A stretch of 64,000 bases of DNA from Flavobacterium sp. MFBS3-15 (GCF_026107645.2 NZ_JAPCHV010000009.1:116959-180958); one strand, 5' to 3'. Counted from the stretch's first letter, positions 18,201 through 26,668 are shown. Numbers and translations are program-made. The notes: generated by a model not told the origin, from the letters alone.

Positions 18201-18553
18201 GAGGAAATGTCTTTTTTTACCAAAATGAAATAATCATTTTCCAATGGCATGTATCCCTGTTCGTACACAAAAAAATAGGTATTGCCGGTCTTGGTGTTCA
18301 GCAGGCTGGTAAAGTAGGTAAAGTCAAAGCCCATCGATGCCATTTTGGCCCTTGTGGTTTTGGTCTTGCCCTCCACATTCAGCTCGGCCAGTATGCGGTA
18401 ATTTTTGCGCAGCCGGTTGTTGATGTTCCGCATGTAGTTGTTGCTGTCCTTATTGATCTTGTTGTTCCAGGCATTGCGGCAGGCATCGCTGCAAAACTTC
18501 TTGTCTTCGCGGCCTATTATCTTTTCGCCGCATTCGGGGCAATTGCGCGTCAT
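18197..18553 (-). CDS. Small zinc-ribbon protein of unknown function
   Basis: A 118-residue protein with an N-terminal zinc ribbon: CPECG (residues 5-9) and CSDAC (21-25), followed by RNAWNNKINKD and a basic helix (NNRLRKNYRILAELN). The C-terminal half is a small alpha/beta segment (FDFTYFTSLLNTKTGNTYFFVYEQGY). The basic N-terminal half suggests nucleic-acid binding, which is inference. It overlaps both neighbours by 4 bases and is thus translated with the epimerase and the GNAT-nitrilase. Confidence 0.75.
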   Translation of the reverse strand: MTRNCPECGEKIIGREDKKFCSDACRNAWNNKINKDSNNYMRNINNRLRKNYRILAELNVEGKTKTTRAKMASMGFDFTYFTSLLNTKTGNTYFFVYEQGYMPLENDYFILVKKDISS

Positions 18554-20145
18554 TTGCTTGTACGGGTTTTGGGTTTGCTTTCCTGCACCTCAGGCTTCGG
18601 TTGGGCTGCGGGATGCTTTTTTATTTTGTACAGGTCCTGCCTGCGGTCTTTTAGTATGCGTACGCTGCCAAACTCATGGAGTTCCTTCAGCAGGTCCAGG
18701 TCCACATCCACGATAATGGTCATTTCGGTATTCGGTGTGGCTTCGGCCTTGATGCCATTCGACGGGAACGAGAAATCCGATGGCGTGAATACCGCCGTTT
18801 GCGCATACTGTATGTCCATGTTGTTTACGCCCGGCAGGTTGCCCACACACCCGGCAATGGCTACGTAGCATTCGTTCTCAATCGCGCGGGCCTGTGCGCA
18901 GTGCTTTACGCGGGTGTAGCCGTTTTGCGTATCGGTAAGGAAGGGCACGAACAGTATTTCCATGCCCTCATCGGCCATCAGGCGCGACAGTTCGGGAAAC
19001 TCCACGTCATAGCATATCATGATGCCTATCTTGCCGCAGTCGGTATCAAAGGTCTTGATCTCGTTGCCGCCCACCATGCCCCAGTAGTTCACCTCGTTGG
19101 GGGTAATGTGTATCTTGGTGTACATCTCAAACGTACCGTCGCGCTTGCACAGGAAGCCCACGTTATACAGGTTGCCGTCCTCAACCATGGGCATGCTGCC
19201 GGTAATGATATTGATGTTGTAGGATATGGCCATTTCCTGGAAACGCTTGCGTATGGGTTCGCAGTAGCGGGCAATCTCACGGATGGCATCGGCTTCGGAC
19301 AGATGGTTGAAGTCGGCCATCAGCGGGGCCACGAACAGCTCGGGAAACAGGGCAAAGTCGCTCCCGTAACCCGACACCGCATCGATAAAAAATTCGGCCT
19401 GCTCAAACAGCGCCTCCACATTGGCCAGCGGGCGCATCTGCCACTGTACCAACCCGAGGCGGATAACGCTTTTGCGGGTATTGATGAGCACTGGGTCTTT
19501 TTCGTAATAAATGTTGTTCCACTCCATCAGCACGGCATAGTCCTGCGAGTTCTTGTCGCCCTCGAGGTAGTTGCGCATCACCTTTATCACGTGGAAATCG
19601 TTGCTCAGCTGGAACGCCAGCACGGGATCGTGTATCTCCTTGAGGCGTACCCTTTCGATGTATTCCTTCGGGGTCAGGTCATCGCCATGCTCGTTATAGC
19701 CGGGCATCCTTCCCGCAAAAATGATGGAACGCAGGTTGAGCTGCTCGCACAGTTCCTTTCGCGCGTCATACAGGCGTCGGCCCAGGCGCAGCCCCCGGTA
19801 TTCTGGGTCGATGAACACGTCGATGCCATACAGCACCTCGCCGTCGTAGTCGTGGGTATCGAAGCTGTAATTGCCGGTTATCTTTTCGTAGGTGTGGTTC
19901 ATCGTCGCCTTTTTATGGTCAACGATGAGCGAAAGTGCCGACCCGACAACTTTGCCGTCTACCAATACTACGAGCTGCCCTTCGGGGAATATCTTCAGCA
20001 GGCGCTTGATGTCCTTTTCGTCCCAGTAGGGCTGGTCCATTTCCATGTCGGCCGGTTTGTAGGCGTGCTGCATGGTCATGCGGAGTTCTTTATAATCTTC
20101 TATACGGAGGTTGCGGAGTTCTACCTTTGAGATTTCTGTTTGCAT
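18550..20145 (-). CDS. GNAT acetyltransferase fused to carbon-nitrogen hydrolase
   Basis: A 531-residue two-domain enzyme. Residues ~8-215 form a GNAT domain (acetyl-CoA loop YRGLRLGRRLY near 117-127). Residues ~225-510 form a nitrilase-superfamily amidohydrolase with the triad E269 (FALFPELF), K344 (MYTKIHITPN) and C378 (GIMICYDVEFPE). Such fusions are known in Bacteroidota and other bacteria; the nitrilase part probably hydrolyses an amide and the GNAT part may acetylate an amine. The substrate is unknown. The extreme C-terminus is Lys/Pro rich. It is 4-base coupled to the zinc-ribbon gene and 2 bases from the DUF6000-like gene upstream. Confidence 0.9.
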   Translation of the reverse strand: MQTEISKVELRNLRIEDYKELRMTMQHAYKPADMEMDQPYWDEKDIKRLLKIFPEGQLVVLVDGKVVGSALSLIVDHKKATMNHTYEKITGNYSFDTHDYDGEVLYGIDVFIDPEYRGLRLGRRLYDARKELCEQLNLRSIIFAGRMPGYNEHGDDLTPKEYIERVRLKEIHDPVLAFQLSNDFHVIKVMRNYLEGDKNSQDYAVLMEWNNIYYEKDPVLINTRKSVIRLGLVQWQMRPLANVEALFEQAEFFIDAVSGYGSDFALFPELFVAPLMADFNHLSEADAIREIARYCEPIRKRFQEMAISYNINIITGSMPMVEDGNLYNVGFLCKRDGTFEMYTKIHITPNEVNYWGMVGGNEIKTFDTDCGKIGIMICYDVEFPELSRLMADEGMEILFVPFLTDTQNGYTRVKHCAQARAIENECYVAIAGCVGNLPGVNNMDIQYAQTAVFTPSDFSFPSNGIKAEATPNTEMTIIVDVDLDLLKELHEFGSVRILKDRRQDLYKIKKHPAAQPKPEVQESKPKTRTSK

Positions 20146-20147
20146 AA

Positions 20148-20789
20148 CTAATTCTTATGTATCATTATCATTGCTGCTATTTGTTTTTCAAATTGAGCAG
20201 TTTCTATTTCTTTCTTCCAGTAAGGTTTATTCTCAATGAATTTTTCCCAGTTTTCCGAATGTTTATTAAAGTTTGCGGTACCGTTTTGTTTATCAAGATA
20301 AGCAATGGCAGTAAGTACATCTTGCTGGTCAAACCATAGATCGGGCTGTTTTAAGTAATAATCCAAATAAGTGTTGAGGTAACCCACACTTCCTGGTGTA
20401 TTAAAATAAGCCATTACCTTAGCATACATAGTCCCGGCATAACAAACCTCACTTTTAAGCAGGTGGACTCCTATTATATCTATAAACTCCGGCCTGTTTG
20501 TAATGGCGGCAAAATAAGCGCCCACCTGCCTTGTACGCCAGTTGAAATCTCCCAGACAGTTTTCAATTACATCTTTTGTAATCGTTGGCTTTAGGTCGCA
20601 TATTTGAGAAATCCAGTCGTCATCCGTACGTTCGAGATTCATATAATAAGGAATAATCCATTTATCTATGAACTCCTGAGTCAATTCTGCGTCGTTTTTA
20701 AAAGAAATCATATCAGCAAAAGGAGTTGTATGCACTACTGTCGCACCTGCTACATGCGCCTTTAATTTTTCGAGATCATTGTTTACCAT
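20148..20789 (-). CDS. DUF6000-like protein
   Basis: A 213-residue soluble helical protein. The central block GDFNWRTRQVGAYFAAITNR, LLKSEVCYAGTMYAKVMAYF and YLDYYLKQPDLWFDQQDVL resembles the DUF6000 family as I remember it (HEAT-like helical, unknown function). No catalytic site is apparent. It ends 2 bases before the GNAT-nitrilase ATG, so it is probably the first gene of that minus-strand operon. A TATATTTA box precedes it at 20807-20814. Confidence 0.7.
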   Translation of the reverse strand: MVNNDLEKLKAHVAGATVVHTTPFADMISFKNDAELTQEFIDKWIIPYYMNLERTDDDWISQICDLKPTITKDVIENCLGDFNWRTRQVGAYFAAITNRPEFIDIIGVHLLKSEVCYAGTMYAKVMAYFNTPGSVGYLNTYLDYYLKQPDLWFDQQDVLTAIAYLDKQNGTANFNKHSENWEKFIENKPYWKKEIETAQFEKQIAAMIMIHKN

Positions 20790-20806
20790 AGAAAATGAAT
20801 ATGCTA

Positions 20807-20814
20807 TAAATATA
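20807..20814 (-). promoter_or_regulatory. -7 box for DUF6000-GNAT/nitrilase operon
   Basis: TATATTTA on the minus strand is one base from TAnnTTTG and lies 17 bases before the ATG at 20789. Confidence 0.35.
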
Positions 20815-20952
20815 CAGAAATTTTTCCGTTTACAAACGTTTGTATGCGCATAGTGGCGTTTAACAGCCTGTTTAACATAGTTTAACAGGAATTTCTTTTT
20901 TAAGGGGGTTTAAAGTGTTAAATTGCGTTTTTTACAATTTAAAACAGAAAAA

Positions 20953-21408
20953 ATGATAAAAATTCAACAATACTCAGGAAATAGGGTGATGAGTTTATCA
21001 AAACAGGAAACTTTAGTCAATTTTTTATATAAGAGCCTTGAACAATATGGCGATCCGAAAGCCGATATCGACAAGGCCATCAATTATGCATTGGGCCGCC
21101 TCTACACAGATACCCGCACAGGCGGGCTGGTACTCGTGGCGGAACACGAAGGCGAGATAGCAGGCGCGGTGGTAATCAACGAAACCGGGATGGGAGGGTA
21201 CATACCCGAAAACATACTGGTGTATATAGCCACCGACCCGAATTTGCGCGGCAAAGGCATAGGAAAACAGCTGATGCACAAAGCCCTGGAATGTAGCCAG
21301 GGCGACGTGGCCCTGCATGTAGAAGCAGACAACCCCGCAAGAAGACTTTATGAAAGCCTCGGCTTTACCAACAAATACCTCGAGATGAGGTACAAAAAAA
21401 CAGACTAA
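20953..21408 (+). CDS. GNAT family N-acetyltransferase
   Basis: A 151-residue single-domain GNAT enzyme. The acetyl-CoA loop LRGKGIGKQLMHKAL is at about residues 97-111 and the last strand carries NPARRLYESLGF, the usual motif B ending. The ATG at 20953 is preferred to a TTG 30 bases upstream. The final A of its TAA is the first base of the racemase ATG, so the two are translationally coupled. This suggests acetylation of an amino acid or related amine made or consumed by the racemase. Confidence 0.88.
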   Translation: MIKIQQYSGNRVMSLSKQETLVNFLYKSLEQYGDPKADIDKAINYALGRLYTDTRTGGLVLVAEHEGEIAGAVVINETGMGGYIPENILVYIATDPNLRGKGIGKQLMHKALECSQGDVALHVEADNPARRLYESLGFTNKYLEMRYKKTD

Positions 21409-22478
21409 TGGCATTTATAACGCTTAATGAGCAAAAGCTAAAACACAATTTTGACCACCTGAATGCTTTTTTTAGCCACCACGGCATCGAATGGTCGGCA
21501 GTGACAAAGATCCTGTGTGGCAACGAAAAATACCTTACCGCCCTGTTGAACATGGGCATAAGCCAGTACTCGGATTCCCGCATCAGCAACCTTAAGACCA
21601 TAAAAGCCATTGACAGCAGCGCGCAGACTATTTATATAAAGCCGCCGGCCAAAGGGGTGATAAAAGATGTGATAAAATATGCGGATATCAGCATGAATAC
21701 CGATATCCGGACCATAGAAAGGCTCTCGCAGGAGGCGCAAAAGCAAAACGTCATCCATAAGATCATAATTATGATCGACCTCGGCGAACTCCGTGAAGGG
21801 GTTATGCGCGACGACTTCATCGCCTTCTATGCCAAGGTGTTCGAATTGCCGAATATCGAGATTACGGGACTTGGCACCAACCTTTCCTGTTTATACGGCG
21901 TGCTGCCCAACAACGACAAGCTGATCCAGCTCAGCCTGTACAAGCAGCTGGTAGAGGCAAAATTCAACGTAAGCATTCCCTACATATCCGGGGGTTCCTC
22001 GGTTACCATACCCCTGGTAAAGCAGGGCCTTATCCCGAAAGGGATCAACCATTTCCGGATTGGCGAAACGCTGTTCATGGGCAATGATGTGTACAACAAC
22101 GAGCCTTTTGACAGCATGGAAAATAATGTTTTCAGCCTGTACGCCGAAATCATCGAGCTGTACGAAAAGCCCCTGGTGCCTTCGGGCGAAATGGGCACCA
22201 ACCTGGAGGGAAAGACCACGGAATTTGATAAGGACAATTACGGCAAAACGACCATCCGGGCCATTATAGACATCGGGCTGCTCGACATCGACATGAAGCA
22301 CCTGGACCCCACCGATACTGCCATACAGTATGCGGGGGCAACTTCGGACATGGTGGTGCTCAACCTGGGCGATAACCCCAAAGGCTATAAAGTAGGCGAC
22401 GTGATCGAATTTACAATGGACTACATGGGCATTGTAAGGATCATGAATTCACAGTATATCGAAAAACGGATTGTGTAG
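21408..22478 (+). CDS. Alanine/ornithine racemase family PLP enzyme
   Basis: A 356-residue fold-type III PLP enzyme. The N-terminal TIM barrel carries the PLP lysine in SAVTKILCGN (K34). HKIIIMIDLGELREGVMRDD, LGTNLSCLYG and SGGSSVTIPL are barrel motifs seen in alanine/ornithine-racemase family proteins. The C-terminal beta domain includes GEMGTNLEGKTTEF. It probably interconverts L- and D-forms of an amino acid; which one cannot be told. It shares one base with the GNAT gene upstream. The two form an operon followed by an element copy and a terminator. Confidence 0.87.
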   Translation: MAFITLNEQKLKHNFDHLNAFFSHHGIEWSAVTKILCGNEKYLTALLNMGISQYSDSRISNLKTIKAIDSSAQTIYIKPPAKGVIKDVIKYADISMNTDIRTIERLSQEAQKQNVIHKIIIMIDLGELREGVMRDDFIAFYAKVFELPNIEITGLGTNLSCLYGVLPNNDKLIQLSLYKQLVEAKFNVSIPYISGGSSVTIPLVKQGLIPKGINHFRIGETLFMGNDVYNNEPFDSMENNVFSLYAEIIELYEKPLVPSGEMGTNLEGKTTEFDKDNYGKTTIRAIIDIGLLDIDMKHLDPTDTAIQYAGATSDMVVLNLGDNPKGYKVGDVIEFTMDYMGIVRIMNSQYIEKRIV

Positions 22479-22508
22479 GTAGGAGCTACAATAATAACGA
22501 TTTCACTT

Positions 22509-22697
22509 AGTAACTGTCTAAATTTTCTGAATTAAAAAATTAACCACATAGGTACATAGCTTTTAGCTGTCGGGTATAGAATGTAATTAAGGGACACAGA
22601 GCCTGAAGCTTTGCTTCACTATATACGCCTGTTACATTATTAAGGAGCTATAAAGCCTATGTACCTATGTGGTTAAATGAATTTTTAGACAGTTACT
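22509..22697. repeat. Element copy A: ~137 bp with 20 bp inverted ends, nested in a second inverted repeat
   Basis: Core 22540-22676 starts TTAACCACATAGGTACATAG and ends with its exact reverse complement. In the middle GAAGC-TTT-GCTTC forms a hairpin beside ACACAGAG. Outside it, AGTAACTGTCTAAA (22509-22522) and TTTAGACAGTTACT (22684-22697) form another perfect inverted pair. Relative to copies B-D the centre is in the opposite orientation. No ORF inside. Confidence 0.85.
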
Positions 22698-22703
22698 GAA
22701 CGG

Positions 22704-22741
22704 ATTACACAAGGCAGCAGTGCTTTGTGTAATTTTTTTTT
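22704..22741 (+). terminator. Rho-independent terminator of GNAT-racemase operon
   Basis: ATTACACAAGGCA pairs with TGCTTTGTGTAAT around AGCAG, with one G-T pair, and nine T follow. It lies downstream of element copy A, so transcription probably reads through the element first. Confidence 0.75.
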
Positions 22742-22923
22742 GCCTTAGCAGATGGTTAGTTTAGTTCTGCTTGTAAGCGTTTACAAACGGCTACAACCGA
22801 TTTTAAACAGTTAACAACCGGATAAAATTTGGCGCCTGCCGCAACTTTGCCCTGTTGAAACTATGATACGGTTTCTTCAGTTGCACGATAAAGATAACGA
22901 TAACCATTAAATTACTACACGCC

Positions 22924-23256
22924 ATGAATGCATTAAAAAACAAAGTACAGCTGATAGGGAATGCGGGGTCCGACCCGGAGATCAAAACCTTTGAAGGCGG
23001 CAAAAAGCTGGCACGGTTTACCCTGGCCACCAACGAAAGCTACACCAACGACAAGGGCGAGAAGATAACCGACACGCAGTGGCACACGCTCACCGCCTGG
23101 GGGAAGACCGCGGCCGTCATAGAGAAATATGTTACCAGGGGTAAAGAGCTCGCCATAGAGGGCAAGCTGACGCATCGCAGCTACGACGACAAAAACGGCG
23201 AGAAACGCTACATTACCGAAGTCGTTGTTAGTGACGTGCTGCTGTTTGGTAAATAG
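22924..23256 (+). CDS. ssb: Single-stranded DNA-binding protein, short form
   Basis: A 110-residue OB-fold SSB. NKVQLIGNAGSDPEIKTFEG, WHTLTAWGKTA and YVTRGKELAIEGKLTHRSY are characteristic. It ends at the last beta strand (VVVSDVLLFGK) and lacks the acidic, Phe-ended C-terminal tail that recruits repair and replication partners. It is therefore probably a secondary SSB and not the main replicative one. It is monocistronic: its own terminator follows (23294) and another precedes it (22704). Confidence 0.93.
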   Translation: MNALKNKVQLIGNAGSDPEIKTFEGGKKLARFTLATNESYTNDKGEKITDTQWHTLTAWGKTAAVIEKYVTRGKELAIEGKLTHRSYDDKNGEKRYITEVVVSDVLLFGK

Positions 23257-23293
23257 CAGGGCGGCTGTGGGGAATGGCCACCTTTGCTGAAGG

Positions 23294-23327
23294 GGCTGCC
23301 TGTGCACGGGCAGCCTTTGTTTTTTTA
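23294..23327 (+). terminator. Terminator after ssb
   Basis: GGCTGCC and GGCAGCC (23294-23315) form a GC-rich stem around an 8-base loop, followed by TTTGTTTTTTT. Confidence 0.8.
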
Positions 23328-23379
23328 TAGTGAGTAGAAATGTTAGAGTGGAATGTGTCACGCCCTGTTGGCACGTCTC

Positions 23380-23474
23380 GCTCCCCTTTCCTTTGGAGAG
23401 GGGCCGGGGGAGAGGATTAAACGGCATGAGTGAAGTTCTTCCCTATCCCACGGAGGGGTGCCCGCCGCGGCGGG
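23380..23474. repeat. CTCCTTTGGAGAGGGG-type intergenic repeat, partial copy, with GC-rich palindrome
   Basis: 23380-23415 carries CTCCCCTTTCCTTTGGAGAG and a G-rich end ending GGGAGAGG, one arm of the family present in fuller form at 33314 and 43150. The partner arm is missing. CCCGCCGCGGCGGG at 23461-23474 is a perfect 14-base palindrome. No gene lies in this ~350-base gap. Confidence 0.6.
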
Positions 23475-23607
23475 TAGGGTGGTTTATCATTTCCTCAAAT
23501 AGAATTGGTAACCCATCCTCATTTCGGCTACGTAACCCTCCGTTTAGGCTACATCCGGCCACACCTTGCTGCCGACCTTTGTACCATAATCTTAAATACT
23601 AAAAATC

Positions 23608-24441
23608 ATGTCAGATCAAAAAACAAAGGTTTGGTTCATCACAGGCGCATCACGCGGGTTTGGCCGTATATGGGCCGAAGCGGCATTAAAGCGCGGCGAT
23701 AAGGTAGCTGCAACAGCACGCAAATTAGAAAGTATAGCAGCCCTTAAAGAAACGTTTGGCGACAATGTGCTTACCCTGGAGTTGGATGTTACTAATGCCG
23801 CGCAGGCCAGAGAAGCCGTGCAGCAGGCCCATGCCCATTTCGGCAGGCTGGATGTGGTGCTCAACAACGCGGGCTACTCGCTGGTAGGCACCATAGAGGA
23901 AGCCCCTGCCGACGATGTAAGGGCCATGTTTGACACCAATATTTTCGGCGCCGTTATCGTAATACAGGCGGCCTTGCCATTGCTCAGGGAACAGGGCTAC
24001 GGCCACATACTGGGCACATCGAGCAACCTGGGGCATGTAACGCTGCCGGTAATCGGGTATTACGCGTCGTCAAAATGGGCATTTGAGGCCATACACGAAA
24101 GCCTGGCGCTGGAGGTAAAGCAGTTTAATATAAAAGTAACCATCATTGAGCCCGGGGCTTATGCCACTGAATTCGGCACGCCGGAATCGCTGAAGTTTGC
24201 GCCGTCAATGGACATATACGACGGCTTTAAGGCTAACTTTTTCGAAAGCCTCCAAAACATGGAGCGCGGCAATCCTGCGGCAACGCCGGACAGCCTGTTT
24301 AAGGCGGTAGATGCGGAGAACCCGCCATTGCGCCTGTCGCTGGGCAGCAACAACCTCCCTTGGGTGCGCGGTGCCTATGCCGAACGCATGGCCGAATGGG
24401 AAGCCTGGGAAGAGGTGGCAATCGCCGCGCAGGGCAATTAA
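23608..24441 (+). CDS. SDR family oxidoreductase
   Basis: A 277-residue classical short-chain dehydrogenase. The cofactor motif TGASRGFG is at 12-19, NNAG at 86-89 and the catalytic YxxxK at Y152-K156 (YYASSK). An Arg after the first Gly-rich turn (TARKLES) suggests NADP preference. The substrate is unknown. The AraC regulator 276 bases downstream on the same strand may control it, since SDR/AraC pairs of this kind are frequent, but that is inference. Confidence 0.92.
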   Translation: MSDQKTKVWFITGASRGFGRIWAEAALKRGDKVAATARKLESIAALKETFGDNVLTLELDVTNAAQAREAVQQAHAHFGRLDVVLNNAGYSLVGTIEEAPADDVRAMFDTNIFGAVIVIQAALPLLREQGYGHILGTSSNLGHVTLPVIGYYASSKWAFEAIHESLALEVKQFNIKVTIIEPGAYATEFGTPESLKFAPSMDIYDGFKANFFESLQNMERGNPAATPDSLFKAVDAENPPLRLSLGSNNLPWVRGAYAERMAEWEAWEEVAIAAQGN

Positions 24442-24446
24442 GGGTT

Positions 24447-24683
24447 TTGCCACGGATTACACGAATTGCACCTACGAATTTGTCGTGAACAAAATTTAAC
24501 CACATAGGCACATAGTTTTAAAGTTATTTATCGATGTTAGAGGATGCATAATTCCACATAGTGAAGCGAAGCTTCAGACTCTGTGTTCCTTTATCGAACC
24601 TAATAAATTGACGATCAATGCTATGTATCTATGTGGTTAAATGAATTTCAGAATTGGTGAAATTGGTGAAATTCGTGGCAAAA
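24447..24683. repeat. Element copy B with flanking GTGAAATT repeats
   Basis: Core 24496-24640 (145 bp) begins TTAACCACATAGGCACATAG and ends CTATGTATCTATGTGGTTAA; the central GAAGC-GAA-GCTTC hairpin is beside CTCTGTGT. The flanks hold a second, looser inverted relation: CCACGGATTACACGAATT to the left against TTGGTGAAATTCGTGG to the right, the latter with GAATTGGTGAAATTGGTGAA repeated in tandem. No gene inside. Confidence 0.8.
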
Positions 24684-24717
24684 AAATATCCGTTACCTTT
24701 ATACAAAGAATACAGCC

Positions 24718-25638
24718 ATGAAAAAAGAAGCCATCGTTCCCTATAGCTTTACCTCGCTAACCGAGGCGGCACGCACTTTTGGCCTGCCGGAGCCCAACCA
24801 CCCGCTCATAACGATACTGGGCGCCGAAAGCAATAATGTTATAGAACGCGCCGTACCGCAGTCGCACGTGCTGCACTTTTATAAGATGTCCTACAAGCCG
24901 CGCCTTAGCGGACGCGTAAAGTACGGCCAGGACTACTATGATTTTGATGAAGGCGGACTGCTCTTTGCCGCGCCGGGTCAGATCATTGGCGCCGATGAGC
25001 AGCACGGCGGCGTGTGCTCGCAATACACGCTGCTCATTCACCCCGACTTCCTGCTGGGCTATTCCCTTGCCAAAAAGATAAAGCAGTACGGCTTCTTTTC
25101 CTATTCGGCCAATGAGGCATTGCACCTGTCGGATAAGGAAAAGGCGACCATCCTTTCGATTTTTGCCATAATCGAGGAGGAGCTTACGGGCAGGCTCGAC
25201 GATTTCAGCCAGGATGTTGTCATTTCGCAGATAGAGCTGCTGCTCAACTATGCCAACCGTTTCTATAAGCGCCAGTTCATCACCCGCAAGGCCGTAAGCA
25301 CAGGCTTGCTACAGGACATGGAGGAAATTTTGGACGAATATTTCGGCAGCGATGCATCCGCCGGAAAGGGCATACCCACAGTACAATACCTGGCCGACAG
25401 GCTGCACATCTCCGCGGGCTACTTAAGCGACATGCTGCGCTCGCTTACCGAACAAAATGCCCAGCAGCACATACACGGAAAGCTCATCGAAAAAGCAAAG
25501 GAAAAACTATCCACCACAGAGTTGTCGGTCAGCGAAATTGCCTACGATCTGGGCTTTGAACACCCGCAATCGTTCAGCAAACTGTTCAAAACCAAAACCA
25601 GCCTGTCGCCCGTGGAGTTCAGGCGGAGCTTTAATTAA
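24718..25638 (+). CDS. AraC family transcriptional regulator
   Basis: A 306-residue regulator. The N-terminal ~190 residues form a cupin-like sensing domain (HVLHFYKMSYKPRLSGRVKY, FDEGGLLFAAPGQII). The C-terminal ~100 residues hold the double HTH: LADRLHISAGYLSDMLRSLT and LSVSEIAYDLGFEHPQSFSK, then FKTKTSLSPVEFRRS. The second HTH and the signature are well preserved, so DNA binding is expected. Ligand unknown. It may regulate the SDR gene upstream, itself, or distant genes. Confidence 0.93.
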   Translation: MKKEAIVPYSFTSLTEAARTFGLPEPNHPLITILGAESNNVIERAVPQSHVLHFYKMSYKPRLSGRVKYGQDYYDFDEGGLLFAAPGQIIGADEQHGGVCSQYTLLIHPDFLLGYSLAKKIKQYGFFSYSANEALHLSDKEKATILSIFAIIEEELTGRLDDFSQDVVISQIELLLNYANRFYKRQFITRKAVSTGLLQDMEEILDEYFGSDASAGKGIPTVQYLADRLHISAGYLSDMLRSLTEQNAQQHIHGKLIEKAKEKLSTTELSVSEIAYDLGFEHPQSFSKLFKTKTSLSPVEFRRSFN

Positions 25639-25663
25639 TGTAATTTCGATGTAACTACATGTG

Positions 25664-25739
25664 AGACGTTGCAGTGCAACGCCTCTGCAAACGCGTCAAA
25701 ATTTTATCAACGTAGTAGAGATGTTGCACTGCAACGTCT
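25664..25739. repeat. REP-like pair of GTTGCA palindromes
   Basis: AGACGTTGCAGTGCAACG (25664) and AGAGATGTTGCACTGCAACG (25717) each contain the palindrome GTTGCA-N-TGCAAC. They are also inverted copies of each other (21 of 23 bases). They lie between convergent genes and could fold as one cruciform or bidirectional terminator-like structure. Confidence 0.65.
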
Positions 25740-25753
25740 AACGTAAAATTATT

Positions 25754-26653
25754 TCAATACAATCCCTTCGCCACCCTATAGGTATTCGCATGCGCTTCAA
25801 TAATGGTGCGTATGTCCGGGCTATAGCCGCCGCCCATGCTGCATTGCACGGGAATGCCCAGCTTGTGGCACAGCGATAATACAAAGGCATCGCGCTCTTT
25901 ACAGCCATTGAGGGTACAACCCAATTTACCCAGTTTGTCGGTAGCAAGAATATCGACCCCGCTGAGGTAAAAGATGAAATCCGGCTTTTCTGTGTCAATG
26001 AGTTTCGGCAGGGTTTCTTTTAAGATGGACAGGTAGTCGTCATCACCGGTATTGTCGGGCAGGGCAATGTCGAGATCTGATGTTTCCTTGTGGAACGGGT
26101 AGTTGCTCTTCCCATGCATGGAAAAGGTGAATACCCTGTCATTATGGGTAAAAATTTCGGCAGTGCCGTTGCCCTGGTGTACGTCGAGGTCGACAATAAG
26201 GACTCTCTTTGCAAGGCTATTGTCCAATAGATATTGCGCCCCTATCGCCTGGTCATTCAGCAGGCAGAAAGCCTCGCCGTGGCAGCTATAGGCATGGTGT
26301 GTGCCGCCCGCAATATTGAAGGCAATGCCGGTTTCCAAAGCCTTTTCGCAACCCCATATCGTGCCCTGTGCAATGCGCAGTTCGCGCTCCACCAACGCTG
26401 CCGAAAGGGGGAAGCCTATCTTGCGTACCGCCCGCGGGTTGAGGGTAAGGTTAAGCAAATCATCGACATATTCTTTTTTGTGCACTGCCAGTATGCGCGC
26501 CATATCCGGCAGGCCGGGTGCATGGAAATCGCTTTCCACAGCCGTGCCTTCATGGAGCAATTGCTGGGGCAGCAGCTCATACTTTATCATCGGGAAGCGG
26601 TGGCCCTCCGGCAGGGGATGCTTGTAAATGGGATGGAAGGCGATGGGCAGCAT
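25754..26653 (-). CDS. Histone deacetylase family (AcuC-like) deacetylase
   Basis: A 299-residue zinc amidohydrolase of the HDAC/acetoin-utilisation superfamily. Active-site pieces are GGTHHAYSCHGEAFCLLND (His pair), IVDLDVHQGNGTAEIF (metal Asp/His) and YLSGVDILATDKLGKL (metal Asp). Length is standard for the bacterial class. It probably deacetylates a small acetylated amine or protein lysines; the target is unknown. A TATCTTTA box 15 bases upstream (26669-26676) likely drives it. Confidence 0.93.
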   Translation of the reverse strand: MLPIAFHPIYKHPLPEGHRFPMIKYELLPQQLLHEGTAVESDFHAPGLPDMARILAVHKKEYVDDLLNLTLNPRAVRKIGFPLSAALVERELRIAQGTIWGCEKALETGIAFNIAGGTHHAYSCHGEAFCLLNDQAIGAQYLLDNSLAKRVLIVDLDVHQGNGTAEIFTHNDRVFTFSMHGKSNYPFHKETSDLDIALPDNTGDDDYLSILKETLPKLIDTEKPDFIFYLSGVDILATDKLGKLGCTLNGCKERDAFVLSLCHKLGIPVQCSMGGGYSPDIRTIIEAHANTYRVAKGLY

Positions 26654-26668
26654 TGGTAAATTTTGCCG

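Noticed and set aside
18676..20130. Long open frame (484 codons) antisense to the GNAT-nitrilase gene
   Set aside because: The minus-strand gene has clear GNAT and nitrilase motifs; the antisense translation shows His/Val/Gln-rich shadow composition and no family pattern.
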